From: Reyranellaceae bacterium
Lineage (GTDB): Bacteria > Pseudomonadota > Alphaproteobacteria > Reyranellales > Reyranellaceae
Length of the DNA stretch: 64,000 nt
Direction: 5' to 3'
NCBI GenBank assembly: GCA_022844045.1
Contig: JALHMM010000025.1
Coordinates: 1-64,000, forward strand
Shown here: positions 1-9,449 of the stretch, one piece after another
How the letters are laid out: each line of letters starts with the position of its first letter
How positions within the stretch are numbered: the stretch's first letter is position 1
Program-made: the position numbers and the translations under genes
The notes under the pieces: generated by a model
Databases searched by the model: none
Told to the model about the DNA's origin: nothing
The model's input: the letters and a program-made list of their open reading frames with translations, nothing else

Positions 1-441
1 GGCGGTCAGCCTGGCGCCGCGGCACCGACAGGCGCTGCGCCGGCAGGCGCGCCGCCGACAGCCGCCGCACCAGTCGATCGTGCGCCGCCGAGCCGTGCGA
101 TGCCGTACTCATTGTCGCTGCCGATCCTCTTCGAGTTCGATTCGGATCGGCTGACTCCGGCGGCCAGCAAGCTGCTCGACGATCTCGCCGACGTGCTGAA
201 GCGCAATCCGAGCGATCGCTTCATCATCGAGGGCCATACCGACGCGGTCGGCGCCGACGACTACAACAAGGATCTGTCGGAGCGGCGCGCGCGCGCGGTT
301 GTCGAGTATCTCGCGACACGGCATTCTATCGACCGTGCTCGCCTCGAAAGCGTCGGCCTTGGTCGCTCGAAGCTGGTTGTTCCCAATCAGCCGGCCGATC
401 CGCGCAATCGCCGGGTGCAGATACTCAATGTCGGAACCTGA
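1..441 (+). CDS. OmpA-family peptidoglycan-binding protein, C-terminal part (5' end outside window)
   Basis: The frame is open from base 1, so only the last 146 residues are visible. A Gly/Pro/Ala-rich linker of about 35 residues leads into a complete OmpA-like domain with ILFEFDSD, EGHTDAVG and LSERRARAVVEYL, and it ends NRRVQI. This fold binds meso-diaminopimelate of peptidoglycan in the periplasm. It stops 9 bases before tssA, so it is probably the first visible gene of the T6SS operon. It could be the OmpA tail of a TssL/ImpK protein or a separate anchor of TagL type. The sequence looks more like a free-standing OmpA protein than the usual ImpK tail, but the missing N-terminus prevents a decision. 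Confidence 0.8.
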   Translation, partial: GGQPGAAAPTGAAPAGAPPTAAAPVDRAPPSRAMPYSLSLPILFEFDSDRLTPAASKLLDDLADVLKRNPSDRFIIEGHTDAVGADDYNKDLSERRARAVVEYLATRHSIDRARLESVGLGRSKLVVPNQPADPRNRRVQILNVGT

Positions 442-450
442 GGCAGGCTT

Positions 451-1590
451 ATGGCGGGCGAAGCGCAGGGCGGGCCAAAAGTAGAGCTAGTCATCGAGGT
501 TCCGGCGCTGCTCGCCCCCATACCCGGGGACAAGCCGACCGGTGCCAATCCGCGTGACGATGACTCCGCGACGTCGCCGTACTACGACGTGCGCAATGTC
601 CGCGGCGTGGCCAACGCCGCGGAGAAGGACTGGCTCAATCTGGAACTCTCGGCCGCTCCAGGCGCCGACGAGGCGCGCGACCGCGCCATACAGGCCTGGG
701 GTCAGGTCCAGGAGAAATGCGAAACGATCCTACGCGAGAAATGCAAGGATCTGGAGATTCTCGAGTGGCTGATCGAGGCGCTTGTCCGGCTCGAGGAGTT
801 CGCGGGTTTGCACGCCGGCTTGGTTCTGGCCGCCGAGTTGCTCGAGAAGTACTGGGACGACGTCAACTACAGCGTCGACCCCGATGACCCCACGGCCAAA
901 GGCTTCAACTTCGACCGGCTGAATAAGACGCTGGCCGCGCCAATCATGCGAACGCCGGTGACTCCTCCGGCGGGCGACAAGGGGCCGCTATCGCTTGCCG
1001 CGCTGCAGCGGATGCAGAAGGACAAGGCCGGTCTCGGCGAGGCGGAGGCCGCGGCGCGCACTGGCGGCCGGCCATTCTATCAGCCGCTGGGCGTGCATAT
1101 CCGGGCTTCTATCGCGAGCTGGCAACGGATCAACAAGTTTCTCAACGGCAAGATGGGCGACGACGCGCCCATGTTGGGTCCGCTGTCCGAATTGCTCGTC
1201 GACCTTGAGAAGATGGTCAAGCTGGTGGCTGGCTCGCTGGTCGATCCACCAGCGGCAGCTGGTCCTGCGGCGGCGGAAGGTGACGCCGCCGCCGCCGCCG
1301 ATGGCGCGCCGGGCGGCGCCCAGGCCAATTTCGCGCGGCCCGGAACCTTCGCCACTCGCGAGCAAGCGCTCGACATGTTGGCGGCGGTAGCGAAGTACTT
1401 CCGCGAGTACGAGCCGCAATCGCCGGTGTCATACGCGCTCGATGCGACCATCGATCGGGCGCGCATGTCACTGCCCGATCTGCTCGCGGAACTCTTGCCG
1501 GACGTCGATGCCCGCCGCAAGATGCTGCAGATTGCGGGCATCAGGCCGCCGGAACCCCCGCCGGCGCCTGACGCGAAAGCCAAGAAATGA
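451..1590 (+). CDS. tssA: T6SS protein TssA (ImpA N-terminal family)
   Basis: The 379-residue protein has an ImpA_N domain at its start (LLAPIPGDKPTGANPRDD, then KDLEILEWLIEALVRLEEF and LLEKYWDDV) and a C-terminal part with TREQALDMLAAVAKYFREYEPQSP and MSLPDLLAELL, both typical of TssA. The TssA family acts at the baseplate and distal sheath end, where it primes and coordinates tube and sheath growth. An Ala/Gly-rich linker at about residues 268-295 joins the two parts. The gene lies 9 bases after the OmpA-domain gene and 80 bases before tssB. The ATG at 451 is the first in-frame start that keeps the conserved N-terminus. Confidence 0.93.
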   Translation: MAGEAQGGPKVELVIEVPALLAPIPGDKPTGANPRDDDSATSPYYDVRNVRGVANAAEKDWLNLELSAAPGADEARDRAIQAWGQVQEKCETILREKCKDLEILEWLIEALVRLEEFAGLHAGLVLAAELLEKYWDDVNYSVDPDDPTAKGFNFDRLNKTLAAPIMRTPVTPPAGDKGPLSLAALQRMQKDKAGLGEAEAAARTGGRPFYQPLGVHIRASIASWQRINKFLNGKMGDDAPMLGPLSELLVDLEKMVKLVAGSLVDPPAAAGPAAAEGDAAAAADGAPGGAQANFARPGTFATREQALDMLAAVAKYFREYEPQSPVSYALDATIDRARMSLPDLLAELLPDVDARRKMLQIAGIRPPEPPPAPDAKAKK

Positions 1591-1670
1591 CGGTATGGTC
1601 GCGTCGCCTGTTCTCGCGTCGCGGCTTGGATATGTGCTAGGGTTCCACGAGACACGGGAGAGGTGCGATC

Positions 1671-2183
1671 ATGGCTGAATCGGTACAGAAAAAGCTTGAT
1701 CGGGTGCGCAAGCCGCGCGTGCACATCAAGTACGAAGTCGAGACCGAAGGCGCGATGGTGGTCAAGGAACTGCCGTTCGTCGTTGGCGTGACAGGCGATT
1801 TTTCGGGTGACCCGACGGCGAAGCTGCCGGAACTGCGCGACCGCAAGTTCGTGCAGATCGATCGCGACAATTTCAACAAGATCATGTCGACGATGGCGCC
1901 GGGCGCCAACATGCGCGTCGCCAACAAGCTGCAGGATGACGGCTCGGAGATGGCCGTCAACCTGAAGTTCAATTCGATGGACGATTTCGAGCCGAACCGG
2001 ATCGTCAACCAGGTCGAGCCGCTCAAGCGCCTCAAGGAGACGCGCGACAAGCTGCGTGACCTGCTGGCGAAGGCCGACCGCTCGGAGAACCTCGAGCAGA
2101 TGCTCGAGAAGATCCTCGCCGATGAAGAGGCGGTGAAGAAGCTGCACTCTGAAATCGAAGCGCGTAACAAGAAGGAGGGCTGA
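1671..2183 (+). CDS. tssB: T6SS contractile sheath small subunit TssB (VipA/ImpB)
   Basis: This 170-residue protein is full length for TssB. It has the hallmark [14 protein letters not shown] near the N-terminus, [26 protein letters not shown] and a C-terminal helix ending in KKLHSEIEA. TssB pairs with TssC to form the cytoplasmic contractile sheath around the Hcp tube. A purine-rich ribosome site (gggagagg) precedes the ATG, and tssC starts two bases after the stop, so the two subunits are likely made in step. Confidence 0.97.
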   Translation: MAESVQKKLDRVRKPRVHIKYEVETEGAMVVKELPFVVGVTGDFSGDPTAKLPELRDRKFVQIDRDNFNKIMSTMAPGANMRVANKLQDDGSEMAVNLKFNSMDDFEPNRIVNQVEPLKRLKETRDKLRDLLAKADRSENLEQMLEKILADEEAVKKLHSEIEARNKKEG

Positions 2184-2185
2184 GC

Positions 2186-3670
2186 ATGGCCGCCGAGACC
2201 TCGACCCAAGCCCAAGCCGGCACGACGACGGCTGAAGGCGAAGGCTTTTCGCTGCTCGACCAGGCAATCGGTGCGACCAAGCAGACCGATGCCAACGAGG
2301 CCCAGGACCTGCTGAAGGCTCTTACCGAGCAGGCGATGGCCGGCACGGTGAAGTTCAGCCGCAACCTGGCGCAGACCATCACCAAAGCCATCGAGATGAT
2401 CGATGGCAAGATCTCCCGACAGCTGGCCGAGATCATGCACCACGAGAAGTTCCTCAAGATCGAGGGCTCGTGGCGTGGTCTCAACTATCTCGTGATGAAC
2501 AGCGAGACCGGCGAAAACCTCAAGATCCGCGTTCTCAACATCACCAAGCGGCAGCTGCTGAACGACTTCGCCAAGGCGACCGAGTTCGACCAGAGCATGC
2601 TGTTCAAGAAGATCTACGAGAATGAGTTCGGCACGCCAGGCGGCGAGCCGTATGGCTGCATGGTCGGCGACTACGAGTTCTCCAACCATCCCGACGACAT
2701 CGAGCTGCTGCGTGGCCTCTCCGGCGTCGCCGCGGCCTCGTTCGCGCCGTTCATCTCCTCGGCCAGCGCCAAGATGTTCGACGTGGGCGACTTCCGCGAC
2801 CTCAAGGAAGTCCGCGATTTGAAGAAGGGCTTCGAAGGCGGCAAGTACATCGGCTGGCGCGGCCTGCGCGAGAGCGAAGACTCGCGTTTCCTGTGCCTCA
2901 CCATGCCGCGCGCGCTCGCCCGCGTGCCGTACGGCAAGGACACCAAGCCGATCGAGGAGTTCGACTACGAGGAGGGCGAGCCCGGCCGCGCGCTGGCGCA
3001 CGACCATTACTGCTGGATGAACTCCGCCTTCGTCTACGCCCAGCGCCTGACCAACGCCTTCTCGCAGTACGGCTGGTGCACCGCCATCCGCGGTGCCGAG
3101 GGCGGCGGCAAGGTGGAAGGCCTGCCGAGCCACGTGTTCGAGAGCGACGACGGCGACTTCGACCAGAAGTGCCCGACCGAGTTCGCGATCACCGACCGGC
3201 GCGAGAAGGAGCTGTCGGATCTCGGCTTCATGCCGCTGTCGCACTACAAGAACACGGACTACGCGGTGTTCTTCGGCGCGCAGACGGTGCATAAGGCGCA
3301 GAAGTACGACCGCCCCGAGGCGACGGAGAACGCCGCGATCTCGGCGCGCCTGCCGTACATCATGGCGTCGTCGCGCTTCGCCCACTACCTGAAGATCATG
3401 GGCCGCGACAAGGTCGGCTCCTTCATGGAGCGGGGCGACGTCGAGAAGTGGCTGAATCGCTGGATCAGCAACTACGTCAACTCCAACCCCGATGCCGGCC
3501 AGGAGACCAAGGCCAAGTACCCGCTGCGCGAGGCCCGCGTGACGGTGGTCGAGGTTCCTGGCTCGCCGGGCTCCTACTCGGCCGTGGCGCATCTGCGTCC
3601 GTGGCTGCAGATGGAGGAGTTGACCGCGTCGCTGCGCATGGTCGCGCGCATACCGGCCGCGGCCAAGTGA
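2186..3670 (+). CDS. tssC: T6SS contractile sheath large subunit TssC (VipB/ImpC)
   Basis: The protein is 494 residues, the normal size for TssC. Conserved stretches include WRGLNYLVMNSETGENLKIR, FDQSMLFKKIYENEFGTPGG, PYGCMVGDYEFSNHPDDIEL, RFAHYLKIMGRDKVGSF and the C-terminal PGSYSAVAHLRPWLQMEEL. It forms the outer sheath with TssB, and the last strands make the sheath handshake with neighbouring subunits. It starts 2 bases after tssB and is followed 10 bases later by a second TssC-like gene. Confidence 0.97.
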   Translation: MAAETSTQAQAGTTTAEGEGFSLLDQAIGATKQTDANEAQDLLKALTEQAMAGTVKFSRNLAQTITKAIEMIDGKISRQLAEIMHHEKFLKIEGSWRGLNYLVMNSETGENLKIRVLNITKRQLLNDFAKATEFDQSMLFKKIYENEFGTPGGEPYGCMVGDYEFSNHPDDIELLRGLSGVAAASFAPFISSASAKMFDVGDFRDLKEVRDLKKGFEGGKYIGWRGLRESEDSRFLCLTMPRALARVPYGKDTKPIEEFDYEEGEPGRALAHDHYCWMNSAFVYAQRLTNAFSQYGWCTAIRGAEGGGKVEGLPSHVFESDDGDFDQKCPTEFAITDRREKELSDLGFMPLSHYKNTDYAVFFGAQTVHKAQKYDRPEATENAAISARLPYIMASSRFAHYLKIMGRDKVGSFMERGDVEKWLNRWISNYVNSNPDAGQETKAKYPLREARVTVVEVPGSPGSYSAVAHLRPWLQMEELTASLRMVARIPAAAK

Positions 3671-3680
3671 CGGAGGGGGC

Positions 3681-5222
3681 GTGGCCGCGCCCGACGAGGT
3701 TCCGCCATCAGCGGATACCGGACCCACCGGTATTTCGCTGGCGGAACTCGGCTTCGATCTCCCGGCGCCGGCTGCCGATGTAGCCGGCGCTGCGGCGCCA
3801 GAGACATTTGAGGGTACGCCTCCGCCGCCGGTCGAAGAGCCGGTGCCGGAGGCGTCTCTCGTTCCGGCCATCACGCGGGCCGAGATCGAGAAGCGCAACG
3901 CTTGGACGCGCCGCGCGATCGACAGGCTCATCGCGGCGATCGATCGCATGTTGTCGGCGCAGGTCGACGAGATCCTGCATCACCCCAAGGTGCAGCGCCT
4001 CGAGGCGTCGTGGCGCGGCGTCATGTGGTTGATCCGCACCGCCGATGGCTCGAAGTGGATCCGCATCAAGCTCTTGAACATGACCTGGATGGAGCTGACG
4101 CGCGACATCGACCGCGCGCTCGAGTTCGACCAGAGCCAGATCTTCGACAAGGTCTACACCCAGGAATTCGACACGCCCGGCGGCATTCCCTACGGCCTGA
4201 TCATCGCCGACTACGAGCCGACCAAGCACCCGCGCGATATCGCCACCCTGCGTGGCCTCGCCAGCGCCGTGGGTGCCGCGCACACGACGACCGTGCTGGG
4301 CTGCTCGCCGGCGGTGTTCGGCGTCGACGGCTACCGCGAGCTGGTCTCGACTATCGACATCGCGGCGCTGTTCCAGCGCGGCGAGTTCGCCGCGTGGCGT
4401 GGCTTCTGCTCGGCGACCGAGGATGCGCGCTATCTCGGCTTCGCCCTGCCGCGTGTGCTGATGCGCAAGCCCTACCGCAACGACGGCTACCGCGCCGACG
4501 GCTTTGTCTACAGCGAGGCGACGCATCTGCGCAGTGGCCGCGGCTGGCTGTGGGGATCGGCGGCCTATGCTTTTGGCGCCGTCGTCGTGCGCTCCTTCGC
4601 GACCTACGGATGGTTCGCCGATATCCGCGGCGCGGGCCGCGACCTGAGCGGCGGCGGGCTGGTCGACGACATGCCGACGCCGTGGTTCACCACAGACCGG
4701 CCGGGCGTGGGCATTCGCGTGCCGGTGGAGATCCAGCTCACCGAGCGGCAGGAGAAGGAGTTCTCCGATGTCGGCTTCATTCCGCTGGTGCCGGCGCGGC
4801 TCACCGCCTTCGCCGCCTTCCACTCCAACCAGTCGGCTTGGCAACCGCCGCGCTACGACAAGGCGGCGGCGCGCATGAACGCCAAGCTGTCCTCGATGCT
4901 GCAGCAGATCCTTTGCGTGTCGCGCTTCGCGCATTTCATCAAGGTGATGGCGCGCGACGAGGTCGGCAGCTTCCGCACCGCCGACGAATGCCGCGACAAG
5001 CTGATGAAGTGGCTGCAGACCTACACCCAGAGCAACGACGAGGCCTCGCTCGAGATCAAGGCCAAGTATCCGTTGCGCGACGCCGATATCGAGGTCACGG
5101 AACTGGTGGGCAAGCCCGGCAGCTTCGCCGTCGTGGCGCGGCTCCAGCCGCAATTCCAGCTCGACGAGATCGGCGCGAATTTCAATCTTGTCAGCACCGT
5201 GCGCACGCAGAACGCGGCGTGA
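3681..5222 (+). CDS. impD: second TssC-like sheath protein (ImpD type)
   Basis: This 513-residue protein is a paralog of the preceding TssC: it keeps VQRLEASWRGVMWLIRTADG, FDQSQIFDKVYTQEFDTPGG, SRFAHFIKVMARDEVGSF and the ending PGSFAVVARLQPQFQLDEI. It adds an N-terminal extension of about 65 residues rich in Pro, Ala and Glu. In Rhizobium-type imp clusters impD holds the same place and belongs to the same family. The GTG at 3681 is preceded by a gagggg ribosome site. Whether it joins the sheath as a minor subunit or caps it is not known from the sequence. Confidence 0.88.
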   Translation: MAAPDEVPPSADTGPTGISLAELGFDLPAPAADVAGAAAPETFEGTPPPPVEEPVPEASLVPAITRAEIEKRNAWTRRAIDRLIAAIDRMLSAQVDEILHHPKVQRLEASWRGVMWLIRTADGSKWIRIKLLNMTWMELTRDIDRALEFDQSQIFDKVYTQEFDTPGGIPYGLIIADYEPTKHPRDIATLRGLASAVGAAHTTTVLGCSPAVFGVDGYRELVSTIDIAALFQRGEFAAWRGFCSATEDARYLGFALPRVLMRKPYRNDGYRADGFVYSEATHLRSGRGWLWGSAAYAFGAVVVRSFATYGWFADIRGAGRDLSGGGLVDDMPTPWFTTDRPGVGIRVPVEIQLTERQEKEFSDVGFIPLVPARLTAFAAFHSNQSAWQPPRYDKAAARMNAKLSSMLQQILCVSRFAHFIKVMARDEVGSFRTADECRDKLMKWLQTYTQSNDEASLEIKAKYPLRDADIEVTELVGKPGSFAVVARLQPQFQLDEIGANFNLVSTVRTQNAA

Positions 5223-5254
5223 TCGGCTGACCGACCGGCATTGAGGGGGTTCAC

Positions 5255-6067
5255 ATGGCGACCGACGCAAGAGCTTTGTTCCGCGACGGCAATCTCGACG
5301 GCGCGATCGAGGCCGCCACCAACACGGTGCGCGACAATCCGAACGACGCCGAAGCCCGCGCGCTGCTCGCCGACTTCCAGTGCTTCGCCGGCGCCTTCGA
5401 CAAAGCCGATCGGCAGCTCGACATCATCGGCACGCAGAATACCAAGCTGGCCGTCGCCGTGGCGCAGACGCGCCAGGTGATCCGCGGCGCCATCGCGCGC
5501 CAGGAGGTCTTCGAGAAGGGACGCGCGCCCGACGTGGTGACCGAGCCCGACGCCTTTGTCGCCGCCAGCCTGCAGGCGCTGCTGGCGCTGCGCGAAGGCG
5601 ATAATAAGCGTGCCAGCGAGATCCTCGCCGAAGCCGAGGAAGCGCGCATCAAGGTCACCGGCACGCGCGACGGCGACAAGCCGTTCGACGATTTTCGCGA
5701 CGCCGACGATCTCAGCGCCGGTATCCTCGAGGTGATCTCGGTTACCGGAAAGTACTTTTGGGTGCCGATGCACAAGGTCGTGTCGATCCGCTTCGAAAAG
5801 TCGGCGCGGCCGCGTGATCTGCTGTGGCGGCCGGCCGCGGTCGAGGTGCGTGACGGTCCCGAGGGCGTGGTCTACATTCCCGCCACCTACCCGACAACGC
5901 CCACCGGCCCGGAGGCCACGGCGCTGCGCCTGGGCCGCGCCACCGACTGGCAGGGCGGCGAGGGCGAGGTCGTCCGCGGCGTCGGCCTGCGCCTGTTCGT
6001 GGTCGGCGAGGACGGTGTCGGCATCGATGAGCTGTCGGAAATCGATTTCGCGACCGCGAGCGCTTAG
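5255..6067 (+). CDS. tagJ: T6SS accessory protein TagJ (ImpE/SciE family)
   Basis: The 270-residue protein matches the ImpE/TagJ family in length and place. An N-terminal TPR-like helical part (ARALFRDGNLDGAIEAA, then NDAEARALLADFQCFAGAFDKADRQL) is followed by a beta-rich C-terminal part with DLLWRPAAVEVRDGPEGVVYIPATYP. TagJ proteins of some systems bind the TssB N-terminus and modulate ClpV-driven sheath disassembly. It sits between the second tssC and tssE, the standard imp order, with a gaggggg ribosome site before the ATG. Confidence 0.9.
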   Translation: MATDARALFRDGNLDGAIEAATNTVRDNPNDAEARALLADFQCFAGAFDKADRQLDIIGTQNTKLAVAVAQTRQVIRGAIARQEVFEKGRAPDVVTEPDAFVAASLQALLALREGDNKRASEILAEAEEARIKVTGTRDGDKPFDDFRDADDLSAGILEVISVTGKYFWVPMHKVVSIRFEKSARPRDLLWRPAAVEVRDGPEGVVYIPATYPTTPTGPEATALRLGRATDWQGGEGEVVRGVGLRLFVVGEDGVGIDELSEIDFATASA

Positions 6068-6082
6068 CGAGGATCAACCACC

Positions 6083-6577
6083 GTGTCCATGAACGACAAG
6101 GACACCCCGCGTGCGCTGCTCTCGCTGCTGGATCGGCTGATCGATCGCGATCCGGAGAACCAGGTCGAGTTGCCGCCGACACCGACCGAGGCGCTCGACC
6201 GGCTGCGCGAGGGTGTGCGTCGCGACGTCGAGGCGTTGCTGAACACGCGCGAGCGCTGCCGCGGCTGGCCCGACGTGTTCGGTGAGATCGACGAGTCGGT
6301 CGTCGGCTACGGCATCCCCGATTTCTCGATCACGTCGATCCAGGGCGGCAACTGGCGCCTCCTGGTATGCCGGCAGATCGAGGCCGCGATCCGTCGCTTT
6401 GAACCGAGGCTTTCGATGGTGCGGGTGACGTTGCCGGACAAGGGCGATCGGATGGATCGCTCGGCGCGCTTCCGTATCGACGCCCTGTTGTCGGCCGACC
6501 CGGCGCCCGAGCCGGTCAGCTTCGACACCGCGCTCGAGCCGACGACACGTCGGGTCGACGTGTCGACCGGGCGCTGA
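6083..6577 (+). CDS. tssE: T6SS baseplate protein TssE (gp25-like)
   Basis: This 164-residue protein has the GPW/gp25 fold signature: ALLSLLDRLIDRDP at the start, LRRxVRRDVEALLNTR-type spacing (LREGVRRDVEALLNTRERC), SVVGYGIPDF, and a central IEAAIRRFEPRL. TssE is the wedge subunit that starts sheath assembly on the baseplate. The GTG at 6083 lies about ten bases after gcgagga. The ATG two codons later at 6089 is the alternative start. tssF follows after 7 bases. Confidence 0.93.
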   Translation: MSMNDKDTPRALLSLLDRLIDRDPENQVELPPTPTEALDRLREGVRRDVEALLNTRERCRGWPDVFGEIDESVVGYGIPDFSITSIQGGNWRLLVCRQIEAAIRRFEPRLSMVRVTLPDKGDRMDRSARFRIDALLSADPAPEPVSFDTALEPTTRRVDVSTGR

Positions 6578-6584
6578 GGGCACC

Positions 6585-8399
6585 GTGGACGACGTCCTTC
6601 CCCTCTACAATCGCGAGCTTGAGTTCATCCGCCGCCAGGCCGGCCGGTTCGCCGACGCGCATCCCAAGGTCGCCGGACGGCTGCGTCTCGGCCCGGAGAT
6701 GGCCGACGATCCGCATGTCGAGCGGCTGATCGAGGCGGTCGCGTTGCTCAACGCACGCGTGCGGCTGAAGCTCGAGGACGAGTTCCCCGAACTGACCGAG
6801 GCTGTCCTCAACGCGCTCTATCCGCACTACCTCGCGCCGGTGCCGCCGATGGGCATCGCTCGACTGGAGGCGTCGAGCGCGCTCTCAGAGCCCTACGAAA
6901 TCGCGCGCGGCACCGAGCTGGATACCGGCGCGATCGACGGCGAGCGTTGCCGCTTGCGCACCACCCAGGCGCTGACCATGTGGCCGTTCGAGGTCACCCA
7001 GGTCGGCCTGCAGGGCCGGCCGTTTCGCGCGCCGGTCAACCCGCGCGCCCAGGGCGCGCTCTCGGTGCTGCACATCCGGCTCGCGACAACCAGCGACGGC
7101 GCGACCTTCGGCGACCTGCAGCCCGATCCGATCCGCTTCTATCTCGGCGGCGCCGGCGCCCGCGCCCTGCCGCTCTACGAACTTTTGCGCAACCGCCTGC
7201 TGGGCATCGCGGTCTGCGAGCAGCCGGACGAGCCCAATGCGGTCTTCCTGCCGCCCTCGGCGCTGAAGCCGGTCGGCTTCTCGCGCGACGAGGCGATCCT
7301 GCCCTATCCGGCGCGTTCTTTCGTCGGCTACCGGATGCTCACCGAGTACTTCGCGTTGCCGCAGAAGTTCCTCTTCTTCGAGATCAATGGCGTGTCGGCG
7401 CGCATGCTCGCCGGCGCCGGCCGCGAGCTCAGCATCTATCTCTACCTAGCCGATACCGAGGCCGAGCTCGAGCGCGGCGTGACCACCGCCGATATCTCGA
7501 CCGGCTGCGTACCTGTCGTGAATCTCTTCCCGCTGCGCGCCGAGCCGATCCGGCTCGACGGCACGGCTTTCGAGCATCGCATCGTGCCCGACGCGCGTCG
7601 GCCCGAGGCGCTCGAGGTCTATATGGTGGAGAAGGTGAGCGCGAGCGACGTCGACGGCAACGAATACCCATTCGAGCCGTTCTTCGGGCTGCGCCACGAT
7701 GCGGCCGGCGAGGTGCGCTTCTGGCAGGTGTCGCGGCGCCAGGCCGCCAGTGCGCGCGACAGGGGCAACGAACTCTTCATCTCGCTGCTCGACCGCGAAG
7801 CCGATGCTGGCGCGCCGGCCAACTGGACGCTTTCGGTCGACACGCTGTGCTTCAATCGCGACCTGCTGGCGCGCATTCCCTCGGTCGGCGGCCAGGTGCC
7901 GCTCGACTTGGTGTCGCCATCACCGGCGGTGCGCCGGGCCTACATGGCGAGCCCCTTCAGCCCAACGCGGCGGCCGCCGCTGGGCAATGGTCGCATGTGG
8001 CGATTGCTGTCGCACCTCTCGCTCAATCATCTGTCGATGGCCGGCGGCGAGGATGGCGGCGAGGCGCTGCGCGAGATCCTCAGGCTCTACGACTGGGGGC
8101 AGGGGCTCGAGACGCGCCGGCTGATCGACGGCGTGCGATCCGTCACCAGCAAGCGCGGCCTGGCGCGCATCGTGCTGGGCCGCTCGACGGCCATCACCCA
8201 GGGCCTCGACGTCGAGGTATTGCTCGATCCACAGAGCTATCCGCCGGGCGGCGCCTATTTGATGGCCTCGGTGCTCGAGCATTTCTTCGGCCTCTACGTC
8301 GCCGTCAACACCTTCACCCGGCTGACCGCGCGTCTGTCGGGGCGCACTGGAGTCCTTGCCACATGGCCTCCCCGGACGGGCGAGAAGACCCTCCTCTGA
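6585..8399 (+). CDS. tssF: T6SS baseplate protein TssF (VasA/ImpG)
   Basis: The 604-residue protein is full length. It starts with the family hallmark LPLYNRELEFIRRQAGRFAD, followed by HPKVAGRLRL and DEFPELTEAVLNALYPHYL, and ends with the FFGLYVAVNTFTRLTARLSG segment conserved in TssF. TssF and TssG form the wedge complex of the baseplate. The start is GTG at 6585. The last 37 bases overlap tssG in another frame, which suggests translational coupling of the two wedge subunits. Confidence 0.95.
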   Translation: MDDVLPLYNRELEFIRRQAGRFADAHPKVAGRLRLGPEMADDPHVERLIEAVALLNARVRLKLEDEFPELTEAVLNALYPHYLAPVPPMGIARLEASSALSEPYEIARGTELDTGAIDGERCRLRTTQALTMWPFEVTQVGLQGRPFRAPVNPRAQGALSVLHIRLATTSDGATFGDLQPDPIRFYLGGAGARALPLYELLRNRLLGIAVCEQPDEPNAVFLPPSALKPVGFSRDEAILPYPARSFVGYRMLTEYFALPQKFLFFEINGVSARMLAGAGRELSIYLYLADTEAELERGVTTADISTGCVPVVNLFPLRAEPIRLDGTAFEHRIVPDARRPEALEVYMVEKVSASDVDGNEYPFEPFFGLRHDAAGEVRFWQVSRRQAASARDRGNELFISLLDREADAGAPANWTLSVDTLCFNRDLLARIPSVGGQVPLDLVSPSPAVRRAYMASPFSPTRRPPLGNGRMWRLLSHLSLNHLSMAGGEDGGEALREILRLYDWGQGLETRRLIDGVRSVTSKRGLARIVLGRSTAITQGLDVEVLLDPQSYPPGGAYLMASVLEHFFGLYVAVNTFTRLTARLSGRTGVLATWPPRTGEKTLL

Positions 8400-9442
8400 T
8401 CGAGCGCCTGCGCGAGGAGCCGGAGGCGTTCGACGCGCTGCAGGCCATCCTCACGTTGGAGCGCCACGCCGCGCGTCAGGGCGGGCGCGTCAGCGGCAGC
8501 GCGCCGATCGGCGGCGAAGCGCTGCCCCAGGATGAGGTGCTGCATTTCGTCAGCGAGACGGCGCTGGCTTTCCCTGTCTCCGCGCTGACCCAGGTGCGCG
8601 AAACGCCGGGCGGTCCGCCGAAGGTCGAGATCACCTTCATGGGCCTGCACGGCCCTTCGGGCGTGCTGCCGCAGGCCTATAGCGACAAGGTGCTCGAGCG
8701 GCAGCGCGAGAAGGACACAGCGCTCGCCGACTTTCTCGACCTCTTCACCCATCGCTCGGTCAGCTTCTTCATCCGCGCGTGGAAGAAGTATCGGCTCGCG
8801 GCGCAGGTCAACTCGACATACGACGAGCTGGGCCCCACGGCTCTGCCCTCCGATCTCGGTATAGCCGGCTTCGTCGACGCGATCCTGGGTTTCAGCACCG
8901 GCGGATTGAAGGGCAGGCTGGCGCCGCGCCACACGGCGCTGCGCTTCTACGCCGGCGCCTATGCCGGCAATCCACGCTCGGCCGTCGTCCTCGAGGCGAT
9001 CCTCAGCGACTATTTCGGCGAGAAGATCACCGTCGATACCTTCATGCCGCACTGGGAGCGCCTGCCGACCAGTGAGCAGACGCAGATGATTCCGACCAGC
9101 TTCTGTCGGCTGGGCGACGAGGCGGTGATCGGCGCGCGCGTCATGCGCCCGGAAGCCAAGTTCCGCATTAAGCTGGGGCCGCTCGACTACAAGACGTTGC
9201 GCTCGTTCCTGCCCGACCAGACCCGGCTGCGCGAGCTTGTGCACCTGGCGCGTCTGTTCGTCGGCGAGGCGATGTTCTTCGACGTCCAGCTTGTGCTGCG
9301 TCGCGACGACGTTCCGCCGCTGCAGCTGGGTGACTGGGGTGGCGGCGACGGCGCGCGGCTGGGCTGGAACACGTGGCTGACGTCGGTGGCGCCGCCGACC
9401 AATCCCGATGATACCATCCTGTCCTGCGATGTGATCGCCTGA
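8363..9442 (+). CDS. tssG: T6SS baseplate protein TssG (ImpH/VasB)
   Basis: The 359-residue protein carries TssG marks: LIERLREEPEAFDALQAILTLERH, FPVSALTQVRE, the segment ITFMGLHGPSGVLPQAYSD, HRSVSFFIRAWKKYR, and a late LGPLDYKTLRSFLP. The reading frame is open far upstream, but that part is antiparallel-frame shadow of tssF. The ATG at 8363 gives the family N-terminus and a 37-base overlap with tssF. It is the last gene of this + strand operon and faces the PAAR gene tail to tail across 7 bases. Confidence 0.95.
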   Translation: MASPDGREDPPLIERLREEPEAFDALQAILTLERHAARQGGRVSGSAPIGGEALPQDEVLHFVSETALAFPVSALTQVRETPGGPPKVEITFMGLHGPSGVLPQAYSDKVLERQREKDTALADFLDLFTHRSVSFFIRAWKKYRLAAQVNSTYDELGPTALPSDLGIAGFVDAILGFSTGGLKGRLAPRHTALRFYAGAYAGNPRSAVVLEAILSDYFGEKITVDTFMPHWERLPTSEQTQMIPTSFCRLGDEAVIGARVMRPEAKFRIKLGPLDYKTLRSFLPDQTRLRELVHLARLFVGEAMFFDVQLVLRRDDVPPLQLGDWGGGDGARLGWNTWLTSVAPPTNPDDTILSCDVIA

Positions 9443-9449
9443 CGCGACG

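Noticed and set aside
1591-1670. Separate promoter for tssB
   Set aside because: The 80-base gap has no convincing -35/-10 or -24/-12 pair, and the gene is likely read from upstream.
1637-3949. Long - strand open frame (770 codons) across tssB and tssC
   Set aside because: It is antisense to two well-conserved T6SS genes, low-complexity in sequence and typical of G+C-rich shadow frames.
6947-8362. N-terminal extension of tssG over most of tssF
   Set aside because: The frame is open only as a shadow of tssF; TssG homology begins at ATG 8363.
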